A stretch of DNA of 64,000 bases. Source: Acrocarpospora catenulata. Its GTDB lineage: Bacteria > Actinomycetota > Actinomycetes > Streptosporangiales > Streptosporangiaceae. Below the pieces are notes generated by a model. It saw nothing but the letters and a program-made list of their open reading frames with translations. It had not been told where the DNA came from and did not search any database. The stretch covers positions 43,620 through 107,619 of the forward strand of contig NZ_JAHCST010000015.1 in NCBI RefSeq assembly GCF_018476525.1, written 5' to 3'. Position numbers and translations under genes: made by a program. Positions within the stretch are counted from its first letter, which is position 1. The number at the start of each line of letters is the position of its first letter. Positions 27,910-37,064 of this stretch are shown here, piece after piece.

Positions 27910-28683
27910 GTGCTTGAGTTAGTCGATCTGTCCCACAGTTACGGCTCCTACCGGGCCATCGACAAGGTCAACCTGACCGTCGCGCAGGGCGAGGTGGTCT
28001 GCGTCGTCGGTCCCTCCGGCTGCGGCAAGTCCACCCTGCTGCGGTCCATCGCCGGCCTGATCAAACCCACCGGCGGCAGGGTGCTGCTGGACGGCCGCCC
28101 GGTGCGGAGCACGCCGGACAACCTGGCCGTGGTCTTCCAGGACTACAGCCGCTCGCTCTACCCGTGGCTGTCCGCGCTGGCCAACGTGAGCCTGCCGCTG
28201 CGCCGCAAGGGGCTGGACCGGCGGGCCAGGGAGGACGCGGCGATGGCGGCGCTCACCGAGGTGGGGCTCGCCGCGGCGGCCGGCAAGTACCCGTGGGAGA
28301 TGTCCGGCGGCATGCAGCAGCGGGTGTCCATCGCCCGGGCGCTGGCCTACCGGCCCTCGCTGCTGCTCATGGACGAGCCGTTCGGCTCGGTGGACGCGCA
28401 GACCAGGGAGGAGCTGGAAGACCTGGTGCTCCGGGTTTGCGCGCACCACGGCATGACCATCCTGCTGATCACCCACGACGTGGACGAGAGCGTCTACGTC
28501 GGGGACCGGGTGGTCGTGCTGAGCAAGGCGCCCGGCCACGTGGTGGGCGACCTGCCGGTCGACCTGCCCGGCCCGCGCGACCAGATCCGCACCCGGGAAC
28601 TCGACGCCTTCGTCCGGCTCCGCGCGGAGGTGGGGCGCATGGTCCGGGGGCGTCACAACAACCATGAACTGGAGACCATGTGA
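27910..28683 (+). CDS. ABC transporter ATP-binding protein (SsuB/TauB type)
   Basis: 257-residue nucleotide-binding subunit: Walker A GPSGCGKST, Q-loop VVFQDYSRSLYPWLS, signature MSGGMQQR, Walker B LLLMDEPFGSVD and the H-loop THDVDESV. The YPW after the Q-loop is typical of the nitrate/sulfonate/taurine group. The start is GTG at 27910. Its stop overlaps the O-methyltransferase start as GTGA, so the enzyme is translationally coupled to the transporter. Confidence 0.92.
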   Translation: MLELVDLSHSYGSYRAIDKVNLTVAQGEVVCVVGPSGCGKSTLLRSIAGLIKPTGGRVLLDGRPVRSTPDNLAVVFQDYSRSLYPWLSALANVSLPLRRKGLDRRAREDAAMAALTEVGLAAAAGKYPWEMSGGMQQRVSIARALAYRPSLLLMDEPFGSVDAQTREELEDLVLRVCAHHGMTILLITHDVDESVYVGDRVVVLSKAPGHVVGDLPVDLPGPRDQIRTRELDAFVRLRAEVGRMVRGRHNNHELETM

Positions 28684-29690
28684 CCCACGTCGAGAACCCC
28701 GCCGACCCGGTCTGGGACGCCATCTACGGCATCTCGCGGTTCGCCGCACTGGCCACCATGGCCGAGCTCGGCTTCGCCGACCAGCTGCGGGACGGGCCGC
28801 TCAGCGCCGACCAGCTGGCGCAGCGCTGCGGCGCCCACCCGCTCTCGGTCCGCCGGGTCCTGCGCGAGCTGGCCTCCATGGGGTTCGTGCGGAGCGTGCC
28901 GGAGGGGTACGCGGTGACCGAATCCGGGCTGACCCTCGCCGACGACTCCCCCGGCTCGGTGCGCTCGGCGATCCGGCTGGTCCGCGAGGAGGCGTACTGG
29001 TACGGCATGGGCACCCTGCCGGAGACGGTGCGCACCGGGCGGTCGTCCTTCACCGAGCGGTACGGCCCCGTCTACCGGTACCTGGCCGACCGGCCGGACA
29101 CCGCCGCGCTCTTCGACGACTACATGGCGGTACGCGCGGTCCCGTTCGCCGACGGCCTGGCCGCCGGGTACGACTTCACCGGCGTGCGCAAGGTGGTGGA
29201 CGTGGGCGGCGGCCGGGGGCAGATCCTGGGCGCGCTGCTCAACGCGTACCCGGAGATGACCGGGGTGCTCTTCGACCTGGACCGGGTGATCCCGTCCGGG
29301 CGGGCCGCGATGACCGCGGCGGGGCTGGCCGGCCGGTGCGAGTTCGTGGTGGGCGACTTCTTCGCCGGGCTGCCCGCCGGGGCGGATGTGTACGTGCTGG
29401 CCAACGTCATCCACAACTGGAACGACGACGACTCGGTCCGCATCCTGCGCAACGTCAGGACGGCCATGACGGCCGACGGCCGGGTGCTGATCCTGGAGAT
29501 CGTGCTGTCCGACGACGACTCGCCGCACCTGGGCAAGGACGGCGACATGCGGATGCTCGCCCTGACCGGGGAGGGCATGGAGCGCACCCGGGCGGAGTAC
29601 CAGACGCTGCTGGAGAAGAGCGGCCTGACCACGGCCCGGATCGTGGAGCTCCCCGGCTGGGCGAGCGTCATCGAAGCGGTTCCTATTTAA
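28680..29690 (+). CDS. SAM-dependent O-methyltransferase (methyltransf_2 type)
   Basis: 336 residues. The N-terminal dimerisation winged helix (ADPVWDAIYGISRFAALATM and DQLAQRCGAHPLSVRRVLRELASMG) precedes a Rossmann domain with VVDVGGGRGQILGALL, DLDRVIPSG, FVVGDFF and ANVIHNWNDDDSVRILRN. This is the layout of small-molecule O-methyltransferases of natural-product and hydroxyneurosporene type; the His-Asn-Trp segment is the usual catalytic region. Coupling to an ABC importer suggests it modifies the imported compound or a product of it. It is convergent with conservon 2. Confidence 0.88.
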   Translation: MTHVENPADPVWDAIYGISRFAALATMAELGFADQLRDGPLSADQLAQRCGAHPLSVRRVLRELASMGFVRSVPEGYAVTESGLTLADDSPGSVRSAIRLVREEAYWYGMGTLPETVRTGRSSFTERYGPVYRYLADRPDTAALFDDYMAVRAVPFADGLAAGYDFTGVRKVVDVGGGRGQILGALLNAYPEMTGVLFDLDRVIPSGRAAMTAAGLAGRCEFVVGDFFAGLPAGADVYVLANVIHNWNDDDSVRILRNVRTAMTADGRVLILEIVLSDDDSPHLGKDGDMRMLALTGEGMERTRAEYQTLLEKSGLTTARIVELPGWASVIEAVPI

Positions 29691-29696
29691 AGGAAA

Positions 29697-29714
29697 AATC
29701 CCGATAAATCGGGA
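29697..29714. terminator. Short hairpin between the O-methyltransferase gene and conservon 2
   Basis: ATCCCGA-TAAA-TCGGGAT lies 6 bp past the O-methyltransferase stop and 20 bp from the convergent CvnD2 stop. It may act as a bidirectional terminator. There is an A-run before it (for minus-strand transcripts a T-run), which strengthens the minus-strand reading. Confidence 0.55.
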
Positions 29715-29734
29715 TCGGGGACGGGCCGTCCCGG

Positions 29735-30349
29735 CTAGCGTTGCCAGCCGGGGACGGCCACCCGCATGGTGAGCGCGTGCTCCACCAGCGTGATGAGCGT
29801 GTTCTTCACCGACTCCCTGGATCGGGCGTCGGTCCGCACCACCGGGATGTGCGGGGAGAGCGTCAGCGCCTCCCGGAGCTCCTGCTCCCCGTGCGGGTAC
29901 TCCCCGTCGAAGCCGTTCACCCCGATCACGAAGGGCAGCTGCGCCTCCTCGAAGTAGTCGACCGCGGGGAAGCTGTCGGCCAGCCGCCGGGTGTCCACCA
30001 GCACCACCGCGCCGATGGCACCCCGCACCAGGTCATCCCACATGAACCAGAAACGGTGCTGGCCGGGCGTGCCGAACAGGTACAGGATCAGGTCCTGGTC
30101 CAGCGACACCCGGCCGAAGTCCATCGCCACCGTGGTGGTGGTCTTGTGCGGGGTCAGGCCGACATCGTCAATACCGGCGGAGGCGTCGGTCATCACCGCC
30201 TCGGTGGTGAGCGGCACGATCTCCGACACCGCCCCCACGAAGGTCGTCTTGCCGACCCCGAACCCGCCGGCAACGACGATCTTCGTCGAGGTCAGGCCAC
30301 GGCCGGCGCCAATCGCGCCCGCGCCGGGGTTAAAGCCGTCGAAGTCCAC
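29735..30349 (-). CDS. Conservon 2 small GTPase (CvnD)
   Basis: 204-residue GTPase with the same motif set as CvnD1 (GGFGVGKTT, KTTTTVAMDFG, GTPGQHRF, GVNGFDG in the G4 position). The N-terminal 15 residues (FNPGAGAIGAGR) and the C-terminus (VAVPGWQR) are copy-specific. It starts with GTG 20 nt inside the CvnC2 gene. The central 343 bp is nearly identical to CvnD1 even at silent sites. Confidence 0.9.
   Translation of the reverse strand: MDFDGFNPGAGAIGAGRGLTSTKIVVAGGFGVGKTTFVGAVSEIVPLTTEAVMTDASAGIDDVGLTPHKTTTTVAMDFGRVSLDQDLILYLFGTPGQHRFWFMWDDLVRGAIGAVVLVDTRRLADSFPAVDYFEEAQLPFVIGVNGFDGEYPHGEQELREALTLSPHIPVVRTDARSRESVKNTLITLVEHALTMRVAVPGWQR
29960..30302 (-). repeat. 343-bp near-identical block, copy 2 (CvnD2)
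   Basis: Partner of 20701-21043: direct repeat 9259 bp away with six mismatches counted by eye. The third conservon copy (37571-37912 region) is visibly more diverged. Confidence 0.85.
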
Positions 30350-30701
30350 TTAGAACCCTTTCCAACAAGCCCAAGTCCGGCTTACCCGCGTCCAGCTGCG
30401 GCTGGTGCACGTGCACCAGCCCCTCCGCCGCCATGTCGGCGATCACCACCCGCGCCACCCCGAGCGGCATGCGCAGCATGGCGGAGATCTCCGCGACCGA
30501 GCGCACCTGCCGGCAGAGCGAACTGATCGCCTGTCGCTCCGGGGGCATCGTGGAGATGTCGACGTGCGTCGTGGTCGCTGAGGAGACCAGCGCCTCCATG
30601 GCAAGCTGCATCCGCGGAGCCGTCCGGCCCCCGGTTACCGCGTACGGCCGTACCAGCGAGCTGGGTTCCGCCGGGGGCTCGCCTGTCCAGCCGCCTGCCA
30701 C
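30330..30701 (-). CDS. Conservon 2 DUF742 protein (CvnC)
   Basis: 123 residues, close to CvnC1: VRPYAVTGGRTAPRMQL, RSVAEISAMLRMPLGVARVVIADM and the shared end LLERVLSGLRRL. The N-terminus (AGGWTGEPPAEPSSL) is unique to this copy. It lies 19 bp after CvnB2 and overlaps CvnD2 by 20 nt. Confidence 0.9.
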   Translation of the reverse strand: MAGGWTGEPPAEPSSLVRPYAVTGGRTAPRMQLAMEALVSSATTTHVDISTMPPERQAISSLCRQVRSVAEISAMLRMPLGVARVVIADMAAEGLVHVHQPQLDAGKPDLGLLERVLSGLRRL

Positions 30702-30720
30702 CGCGTCCTCCTAATGTCGA

Positions 30721-31143
30721 TCAACGGGGATGCGAGGATTGGAGCTCCGCCCGCACCGCGGGCGTGAGCACCTGACCCGCGCGCTCGACCAGCAGCGTCA
30801 TCTGGTACGCCACCAGCCCCATGTCACAGTCGGCCGCGGCCAGCACGGCAAGGCAGGAGCCGTCGCTGATCGACATGATCAGCAACAGCCCACGCTGCAT
30901 CTCGACCACCGTCTGGGTGACCGGGCCGCCCTCGAACACCCGGGACGCCCCCTGGGTCAGACTGATCAGACCGGCGGCCACCGCCGCCAGCTGGTCAGCC
31001 CGGTCCTTCGGAAAGCCCTCGGAGAAGGCCAGCGGAAGGCCGTCCGCCGACACCACCACCGTGTGGGCCACACCTGGAACGTTGTTCACAAAATCCGTGA
31101 TCAGCCAATTGACGCCGCGTGCGGCCTGGCTCATTTCCCTCAT
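30721..31143 (-). CDS. Conservon 2 roadblock/LC7 protein (CvnB)
   Basis: 140 residues, very close to CvnB1 (MREMSQAARGVNWLITDFV, GVAHTVVVSADGLPLAFSEG, AADCDMGLVAYQMTLLVERA). Its ATG overlaps the CvnA2 stop as ATGA, so translation is coupled to the sensor, unlike conservon 1 where a 16-bp gap exists. Confidence 0.9.
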   Translation of the reverse strand: MREMSQAARGVNWLITDFVNNVPGVAHTVVVSADGLPLAFSEGFPKDRADQLAAVAAGLISLTQGASRVFEGGPVTQTVVEMQRGLLLIMSISDGSCLAVLAAADCDMGLVAYQMTLLVERAGQVLTPAVRAELQSSHPR

Positions 31144-34100
31144 GCCTCATCCTTATCGCTCTCAGGGCCGCCCTTGACGGCCCCGGGCCATCCTTGCTCC
31201 TCGCTGATGTCCCCGCGGGCCACCGCGCGGCCCTGCCGGATGCCCTGCTGGAAGCTGGCCAACCGGCTGCGCACCCGATCGGGCGAGAGCGGCGGCATCG
31301 GGGGAACCGACGGCGGCAGAGCCCCTGTCGGAGCCCCGGGGGCCATGCCCATGGGGGCGCTCGCGGCGGTCTGCGCCGCGGGAGTGGGCGAGGAATCCGC
31401 CGAGCCGGGCACCAAGTTGGCCTTGGGTACCCGCTTCGGCAGACCCGAGGAGGTCATCCCGCCGAGCGAGGGCTCGGCCGCTGCCTGTGCGGCCTGCCAG
31501 CCCGCGTCCGCCGGGGACGACCAGACCTTGGTCTTGGCATCCGGTGCGGCGCCCTCGGTGTTGGCGTCGGCACCGGACTCCTCGGTGCCCGGCGTGGCCC
31601 GGCGGAACCAGTCGGACTCCACCGCCGCGAAGATCGGGAGGAACTCGTCGATCTCCTCCAGCGGTGAGCTGCGGACCACCGGCAGCGGGCCGGTGTTGTC
31701 CGCGTCCGGCTCGAACGGGCCGCGCAGCGGCCGTCCGGGCCAGCTGCCGCCGTCGGGCGGAGCCGGGGTGGGGGTGCCGGGCCAGGTCGAGCTGCCGGGC
31801 GGGGGCAGCTGCCCCGGCCACGGCGTGTCAACGGGAGAACCGTTGTTGAAGGGGGTGGGAGCGAAAGAACCGGTGTTGAAGGCACCGGAGTCGAACGGCG
31901 TCGGTCCGGTCGTGGTCCCGAAAGTCGTGTTCCCCGGGTTGGTGAAGGCGCCGGAGTCGAACGGACTCCGGCCCGCCGGGTCGAACGGGTCGCGCGCCGG
32001 TGGGGCGGGGTCGAACGGATTCCGGTCGGGGACGGGGTCGAAGGGGTTGCGCCCGCCCTGCGGCGGGTCGAACGGGTTCCGTGCGGACCCGAACGGGTTG
32101 GTGTGGGGCCCGGTGTCGAACGGCCCGCGGGCACCGCTGTCGAACGGGCCACGCTCCGCCGCGCTCTGCGGGCCGGTCCGCTCCAGCGGCTCGAACCTGC
32201 CGGTCCGCTGCCACGGCTCCGGCGCCCCCACGCCGGGCGCGTCCGCGCCGAAGACCGGAGACCGCCCGGCGGTGTCGAACGGGTTCGCCTGCGGATTCTC
32301 GTACGCCGTCGGGCTGGCCAGCGCGGGCTGCCCGAAGGCGGGCGCCGGGGGCAGGCCGAACGGCTGCGGGCCGGTGGGCAGCGCCTGCTGTGGCGGCATC
32401 CCGGCGAAGGCCGCGGGGGCCTGCGAGAGCAGCGCCTCCGGCAGCAGCACCATCGCGGTGAGGCCGCCCACGTCCTGCTGGCGCAGCTGCACCCGGATGC
32501 CGTGGCGCAGGGCCAGCCGGCCGACCACGAACAGACCCATGCGGCGGGACACCGACACGTCCACCACCGGCGGGTTGGCCAGCCGCCAGTTGGCCTGGCC
32601 CAACTCCTCGGCGGTCATGCCGATGCCGACGTCGCTGACGGAGATCATCAGACCGCCGCCGTCGATGCGGTTGCTGGAGACGGTGACCTTGGTCTCCCTG
32701 GGCGAGAACGAGATGGCGTTCTCCACCAGCTCGGCGACCAGGTGCACGACGTCGTTGACGGACTGGCCGACCACCGACACCCCGGACTGGACCTGGATGT
32801 TGACCCGCTCGTAGTTCTCCACCTCGGAGAGCGAGGCGCGGACCACGTCCACCACCGGGACCGGCTGACCCCACCGGCGGGCGGGTTCCTGGCCGGCCAG
32901 CACCAGCAGGTTCTCGGAGTTGCGACGCATGCGGGTGGCCAGGTGGTCCAGCTTGAACAGGTTGCCGAGCCGCTGCTCGTCCTGCTCGCCCTGCTCCAGA
33001 CCCTCGATGAGGGACAGCTGCCGCTCCACCAGCGTCTGGGTACGGCGGGACAGGTTGACGAACATCGAGTTGACGTTGCTACGCAGCTTGGCCTCGTCGC
33101 CCGCCAGCCGGATCGCCTCGCGGTGGACCTCGTCGAAGGCCCGGGCCACTTCCCCGATCTCGTCGCTGGTGGTGACACCGATCGGAAGCACCTCGGGGGC
33201 ATCGGCGTTCTCGCCGGACTCGCGGAGCTTCTGCACCTGGTCGGGCAGCCGGGATCCGGCGATCTCCAGGGCCTCCCGGCGCAGCCGGCGCAGCGGCCGG
33301 GTGAGCGAACTCGCCACCAGGGCGGTGATGGCCAGGACCACGGCCAGCAGGACCAGGATCAGCACGCCGGAGACGATGGCGCTGCGCTGCTCGGCGTCCT
33401 GGAGGGCCTGGCTCTCGGCGACCACCTGGGCGCCGAGCTTCTTCTCCACCTCGCGCATCAGGTCGATGCTGGCGCTGGTGGAGTCGAACCAGCGGCGCAC
33501 GTCGTTGGTGGTGGTGCGGTCGAGGTCCTGGATGGCCTTGAACTCGCGGAACTGGGCCAGCGCGGAGGAGCGGAGCTGGTGGGCGCGCTCCACCATGAGG
33601 CCGCGCACCGTGCGCTTGTACAGCAGGGCGGCCTCCGGCGAGGCCTCCCGCTGGAAGGTGGCCAGGTCGGTGTCCTGGCCCTTCACGGCGTTGAGGAAGT
33701 CGGACAGGTCGTCGTAGTCGAGCTTGCGCTCGGTCAGCGCGACGGTGAGGATGCCCCGGCTTCTGGCCAGGTTCTCCTTGGACCGGTTGAGCGCGGACAG
33801 CGCGATGCTGTCGCCGAACAGCCGCTCGTCGGAGGTGTTGCGGCCCAGGTCCTCGTGGAGGGTGCTCAGGTCGCTGATCATCCGGGTGTACATGCCGAGC
33901 GCGGCTCGGGCGGGCACCTGGCTTTCGATCGACTCGATGATGCCCTCGCGCAGACCGGTCAGGCCCTGGAGCCAGCCGGTGATGCGCCTGGCCTGGGCCA
34001 GCACACGTGCGGGCTGCGCCTCGTCCAGGGACTGGAGGGCGGTCAGCACCCGGCCGCGCGGCTGGTCGACCTTGTCCTGCTGCTCCTGAACCTTGGAGAA

Positions 34101-34433
34101 GCGGGCCGGTCGCTGCCGGTCGGCGATGAACCAGGCGGTGAGGTCGCGTTCCATGGCGAGCTCATGGGTGAGCTCGTCCAGGTCGGCGACGAGCTGGGCG
34201 ACCTGGGTGAGCCGGCGGTACTCGGTGGACGTGCTGATCGACTCGGTGAGCTGAACACCGGCGAACAGCACGCCGACCACCGTCGGCAGGAGGATCAGGG
34301 CCACCAGGCGGGATCGCACCCGCCAGTTTCCCAGCCGCATAAACGCAGCGCGGGAGCCGGAGGAAGGTTCGGGAGCGGTGAGCTCCGGCATGCTTCCCTG
34401 CGCTCGGCCACCTCGCGGGTCGTGCGTTGTCAC
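31140..34433 (-). CDS. Conservon 2 sensor histidine kinase-like protein (CvnA)
   Basis: 1097 residues, the longest of the three. Layout: N-terminal membrane segment (LVALILLPTVVGVLFAGVQL), NIT-like sensor, second membrane segment (VSGVLILVLLAVVLAITALV), HAMP, KLDHLATRMRRNSENLLVLAG, HATPase (ELVENAISFSP, VSDVGIGMT). The C-terminal linker is rich in NPFDP/PFDSG/PFDTG units (a dozen or more), followed by FLPIFAAVESDWF, PKRVPKANLVPGS and ASFQQGIRQGRAVARGD. NPF-like units often mediate protein contacts in other systems; here that is speculation. Confidence 0.92.
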   Translation of the reverse strand: MTTHDPRGGRAQGSMPELTAPEPSSGSRAAFMRLGNWRVRSRLVALILLPTVVGVLFAGVQLTESISTSTEYRRLTQVAQLVADLDELTHELAMERDLTAWFIADRQRPARFSKVQEQQDKVDQPRGRVLTALQSLDEAQPARVLAQARRITGWLQGLTGLREGIIESIESQVPARAALGMYTRMISDLSTLHEDLGRNTSDERLFGDSIALSALNRSKENLARSRGILTVALTERKLDYDDLSDFLNAVKGQDTDLATFQREASPEAALLYKRTVRGLMVERAHQLRSSALAQFREFKAIQDLDRTTTNDVRRWFDSTSASIDLMREVEKKLGAQVVAESQALQDAEQRSAIVSGVLILVLLAVVLAITALVASSLTRPLRRLRREALEIAGSRLPDQVQKLRESGENADAPEVLPIGVTTSDEIGEVARAFDEVHREAIRLAGDEAKLRSNVNSMFVNLSRRTQTLVERQLSLIEGLEQGEQDEQRLGNLFKLDHLATRMRRNSENLLVLAGQEPARRWGQPVPVVDVVRASLSEVENYERVNIQVQSGVSVVGQSVNDVVHLVAELVENAISFSPRETKVTVSSNRIDGGGLMISVSDVGIGMTAEELGQANWRLANPPVVDVSVSRRMGLFVVGRLALRHGIRVQLRQQDVGGLTAMVLLPEALLSQAPAAFAGMPPQQALPTGPQPFGLPPAPAFGQPALASPTAYENPQANPFDTAGRSPVFGADAPGVGAPEPWQRTGRFEPLERTGPQSAAERGPFDSGARGPFDTGPHTNPFGSARNPFDPPQGGRNPFDPVPDRNPFDPAPPARDPFDPAGRSPFDSGAFTNPGNTTFGTTTGPTPFDSGAFNTGSFAPTPFNNGSPVDTPWPGQLPPPGSSTWPGTPTPAPPDGGSWPGRPLRGPFEPDADNTGPLPVVRSSPLEEIDEFLPIFAAVESDWFRRATPGTEESGADANTEGAAPDAKTKVWSSPADAGWQAAQAAAEPSLGGMTSSGLPKRVPKANLVPGSADSSPTPAAQTAASAPMGMAPGAPTGALPPSVPPMPPLSPDRVRSRLASFQQGIRQGRAVARGDISEEQGWPGAVKGGPESDKDEA

Positions 34434-34552
34434 TGGCTCGTAAACCTCTCGCCTGTCACGCGTGTGCCTTCTGTGGCATCAGAAATTGGAACACACCATT
34501 ACCAGATCGGCGAATCACACATGATGCACTAATCCGGACTTCTGGCGTGTTA

Positions 34553-35833
34553 TTACTTGGCTGCGACCTTCTCGATCACGTCGGCGGCGACCCGCAGGCC
34601 GTCCCGGCGCCGGATTTCCGCGCCCGCCGCGGCCAGCCGCTCGCGCAGCTCGGTGTCGCCCAGCAGACGGTCCAGGGCCGCGTACAGCTCCTCGTCGGTG
34701 AACTTGTAGGTGTCCAGGCGCACGCCGTAGCCGGTCTCCTGCACGCGCTGGGCGTTGTCGTACTGGTCCCAGAACAGGGGCAGGACGATCATCGGCTTGC
34801 CGAAGTGCAGCGCCTCGGTGGTGGTGTTGTTGCCACCGTGCGTGATGACCAGGTCCACCAGCGGGATGATCTTGGTCTGCGGTACGAACTCGGCGCCCCA
34901 CATGTTGGGGGCCAGCTCGATCTCCTCGTGCAGCGGGCCCTTGGAGACGATGTACTGGTGCGGGGTCTTGGCCAAGGCGCCGATCACCCGGCGCATCAGC
35001 TCCACGTCGGCCGAGCCCAGCGAGCCCAGCGAGAAGTAGATCAGCGCCTCGCCGTTGCGCTCGAACGGCAGGGTGAAGTCCTCGTCGGTCTCCCGCACCG
35101 AGGAGTCCAGGCGGGTCCAGGTGGAGTTGAGCGGGCGCTCGGCCGTGTAGTCGACGATCTCGGGGAAGACGTACAGGTTGGCGTCGCCCTCGTGGATGAA
35201 GTCCAGGTCGGGCAGCGGCGGGGCGCCCTGCTCGATCACCCACTCGTTGAAGGCGGTCCAGATCTCGCGGTGGGTGCGGTCGTACTCGTCCCGGAACTCC
35301 GCCCAGCCGGTGCCGTCGGCGGGCAGGCCGGAGAAGACCGGGGCCACGCCCTCGCCGCGCATCTCCAGCGGGTTGCAGGACATGATGCGCACGAACGGCA
35401 CCCCGGCGGTCACCAGCGCCGGGAAGGCGATCACGTTGTCCTCGACGATGACGTCCGGCTTGACCCGCTCGATGATCTGCTTGAGCTGCGGCTCGCAGTA
35501 CTTGGCGCCGTCGATCAGGGCATCCCAGATGGGCTTGGTCACCGTCTCCAGCTGTACCTGGGTGGACTTGCGGTACTCGGGCGCGGTGTCCCGGATGAAG
35601 TCCTTCCAGAACTGGCCGGCGTCCTGCTCCTCCGCGTCCTGCGCGGGCTCGGCCAGGTCGACCAGGTCCTCCTCGAACCCGAGGGCGGTCAGCTTGCCCT
35701 TCCAGGACGCCTCCGCCGCGAACACCACCCGGTGCCCACGGCGGCGCAGCACGTCCCCGATGCCGATGCAGTTGTTGGTGGGCCCGTAGGCGCTCTCCGG
35801 CATGAATAGCACGGTGAGCGGCTGCTCAACCAT
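34553..35833 (-). CDS. MGT-type (GT1) glycosyltransferase
   Basis: 426-residue GT-B glycosyltransferase that would transfer a sugar from a nucleotide sugar to a small molecule. The C-terminal donor-binding motif is HGGNNTTTEALHFGKPMIVL followed by PLFWDQYDNAQRV; the N-terminal acceptor domain has GIGDVLRRRGHRVVF. A good Shine-Dalgarno (GAGAAGGA) precedes the ATG at 35833. It stands between conservon 2 and the PotD-like gene with no sugar-biosynthesis genes nearby. Macrolide inactivation or natural-product tailoring are the likely roles. Confidence 0.88.
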   Translation of the reverse strand: MVEQPLTVLFMPESAYGPTNNCIGIGDVLRRRGHRVVFAAEASWKGKLTALGFEEDLVDLAEPAQDAEEQDAGQFWKDFIRDTAPEYRKSTQVQLETVTKPIWDALIDGAKYCEPQLKQIIERVKPDVIVEDNVIAFPALVTAGVPFVRIMSCNPLEMRGEGVAPVFSGLPADGTGWAEFRDEYDRTHREIWTAFNEWVIEQGAPPLPDLDFIHEGDANLYVFPEIVDYTAERPLNSTWTRLDSSVRETDEDFTLPFERNGEALIYFSLGSLGSADVELMRRVIGALAKTPHQYIVSKGPLHEEIELAPNMWGAEFVPQTKIIPLVDLVITHGGNNTTTEALHFGKPMIVLPLFWDQYDNAQRVQETGYGVRLDTYKFTDEELYAALDRLLGDTELRERLAAAGAEIRRRDGLRVAADVIEKVAAK

Positions 35834-35927
35834 CGTCCTTCTCCCGATTAAAAGATCTTCTACGGCTGGTGTGGCGAGCGGCGGGCGCCGAGGCGCCCGC
35901 CGGGGGATGGGGGGTGCGGGCGGCGCG

Positions 35928-37064
35928 TCACTCCGCGGGCGCGGCCTGGAGTTCGAGGGAGAGCTTGGTGTACTTGGCGTTGTCCGCCGTCCCGAGGTCG
36001 ATGATGGACTCGCCCTGGAGCAGGTCGGCCGGGGTCATCTGCATCGGGGCGTTGGCATCGATCAGCGCCTTGTCCACCTGGTCCATGGCCGCCTTGTTCG
36101 GGACCTTGTAGAGGATGTTGGCGGCCACCCAGCCGTGCGTGGCCGGGTCCAGGATGTAGTTGATGAAGGCGTGCGCCGCCTCCTTGTTCTTGGAGGACTT
36201 CAGGATCACCATGGTGTCCGCCCAGAGGTCGCTGCCCTCGGTCGGGATGGAGAACTTGATGTTCTTCTCGGTGGTCGGGCACCAGCCGTCCCAGGCCTCC
36301 ACCATGACCGCCTCGCCGGACTTCAGACGGTCACCGAAGGTGGTGTCGTCGAAGGCCAGCATGGTCTTCTTGGCCTGCAGCAGCAGTTCCTTGGCCTCGG
36401 CCAGGTCGGCGTCGCTGGTGGTGTTGATGGACTTGCCGAGCAGCTTCAGGGCGGGCAGCGCCAGCCAGCGCTCGGTGGTCATCAGGGTGATCTTGCCGCG
36501 GTAGGCGGCCTCCGGCTGCAGGATGGCCTTCCAGCTCTTCGGCTCCTCCTTCACCAGGTCCGACCGGTAGCAGATCCCGGTGGTGCCCCAGGTGTACGGA
36601 ATCGAGTAGGCGTTGCCCTTGTCGTAGGACAGGTTGGCGGCCTCGGGGTAGAGGTTGGCCATGTTCGGGATCAGCTCGGGGTGGATCGGCTCGAGCAGCC
36701 CGGCCTCGTTGAGGGCCTGGGCGTACTGGCCGGACACGAAGGCGACGTCAAGGCCGGAGTCCACGCCCGTGGTGAGCTTGGCCATGGCCTCTTCGTTGGT
36801 GGCGTGCAGCGCTCGCGTGAGCGTGAAACCGAGCTTGCTCTTGACCTTCTCGGGCAGGTCCTCCGGGCTGTAGCCGTCCCAGATGGTGATGTTCAGGCTC
36901 TGCTTGGTCAGATCAGCATTCGGGTCGAGCTGGGCCGTCGAGGCGCTGGGCGCCGCCTCGCCAGGGGCGTCGGTGCTGCCCGCACCGCATGCCGCGAGGG
37001 CGAGGACAAGGCCGGCCGCGGTGACGGCAGCCGGCAGATGACGGGTGTACCGGATACGGGACAC
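35928..37064 (-). CDS. PotD-like extracellular solute-binding lipoprotein
   Basis: 378-residue binding protein with a lipoprotein signal (LALAAC, Cys26). The mature domain is of the spermidine/putrescine-binding type: LNITIWDGYSPEDLPEKVKS, GLDVAFVSGQYAQALNEAGL, YSIPYTWGTTGICYRSDLV and EAAHAFINYILDP. No permease or ATPase gene is adjacent, so it must use a transporter encoded elsewhere or act as a sensor partner. The GTG start is preceded by AAGGAG at 8 nt. A perfect 14-bp palindrome lies 127 bp upstream. Confidence 0.88.
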   Translation of the reverse strand: MSRIRYTRHLPAAVTAAGLVLALAACGAGSTDAPGEAAPSASTAQLDPNADLTKQSLNITIWDGYSPEDLPEKVKSKLGFTLTRALHATNEEAMAKLTTGVDSGLDVAFVSGQYAQALNEAGLLEPIHPELIPNMANLYPEAANLSYDKGNAYSIPYTWGTTGICYRSDLVKEEPKSWKAILQPEAAYRGKITLMTTERWLALPALKLLGKSINTTSDADLAEAKELLLQAKKTMLAFDDTTFGDRLKSGEAVMVEAWDGWCPTTEKNIKFSIPTEGSDLWADTMVILKSSKNKEAAHAFINYILDPATHGWVAANILYKVPNKAAMDQVDKALIDANAPMQMTPADLLQGESIIDLGTADNAKYTKLSLELQAAPAE

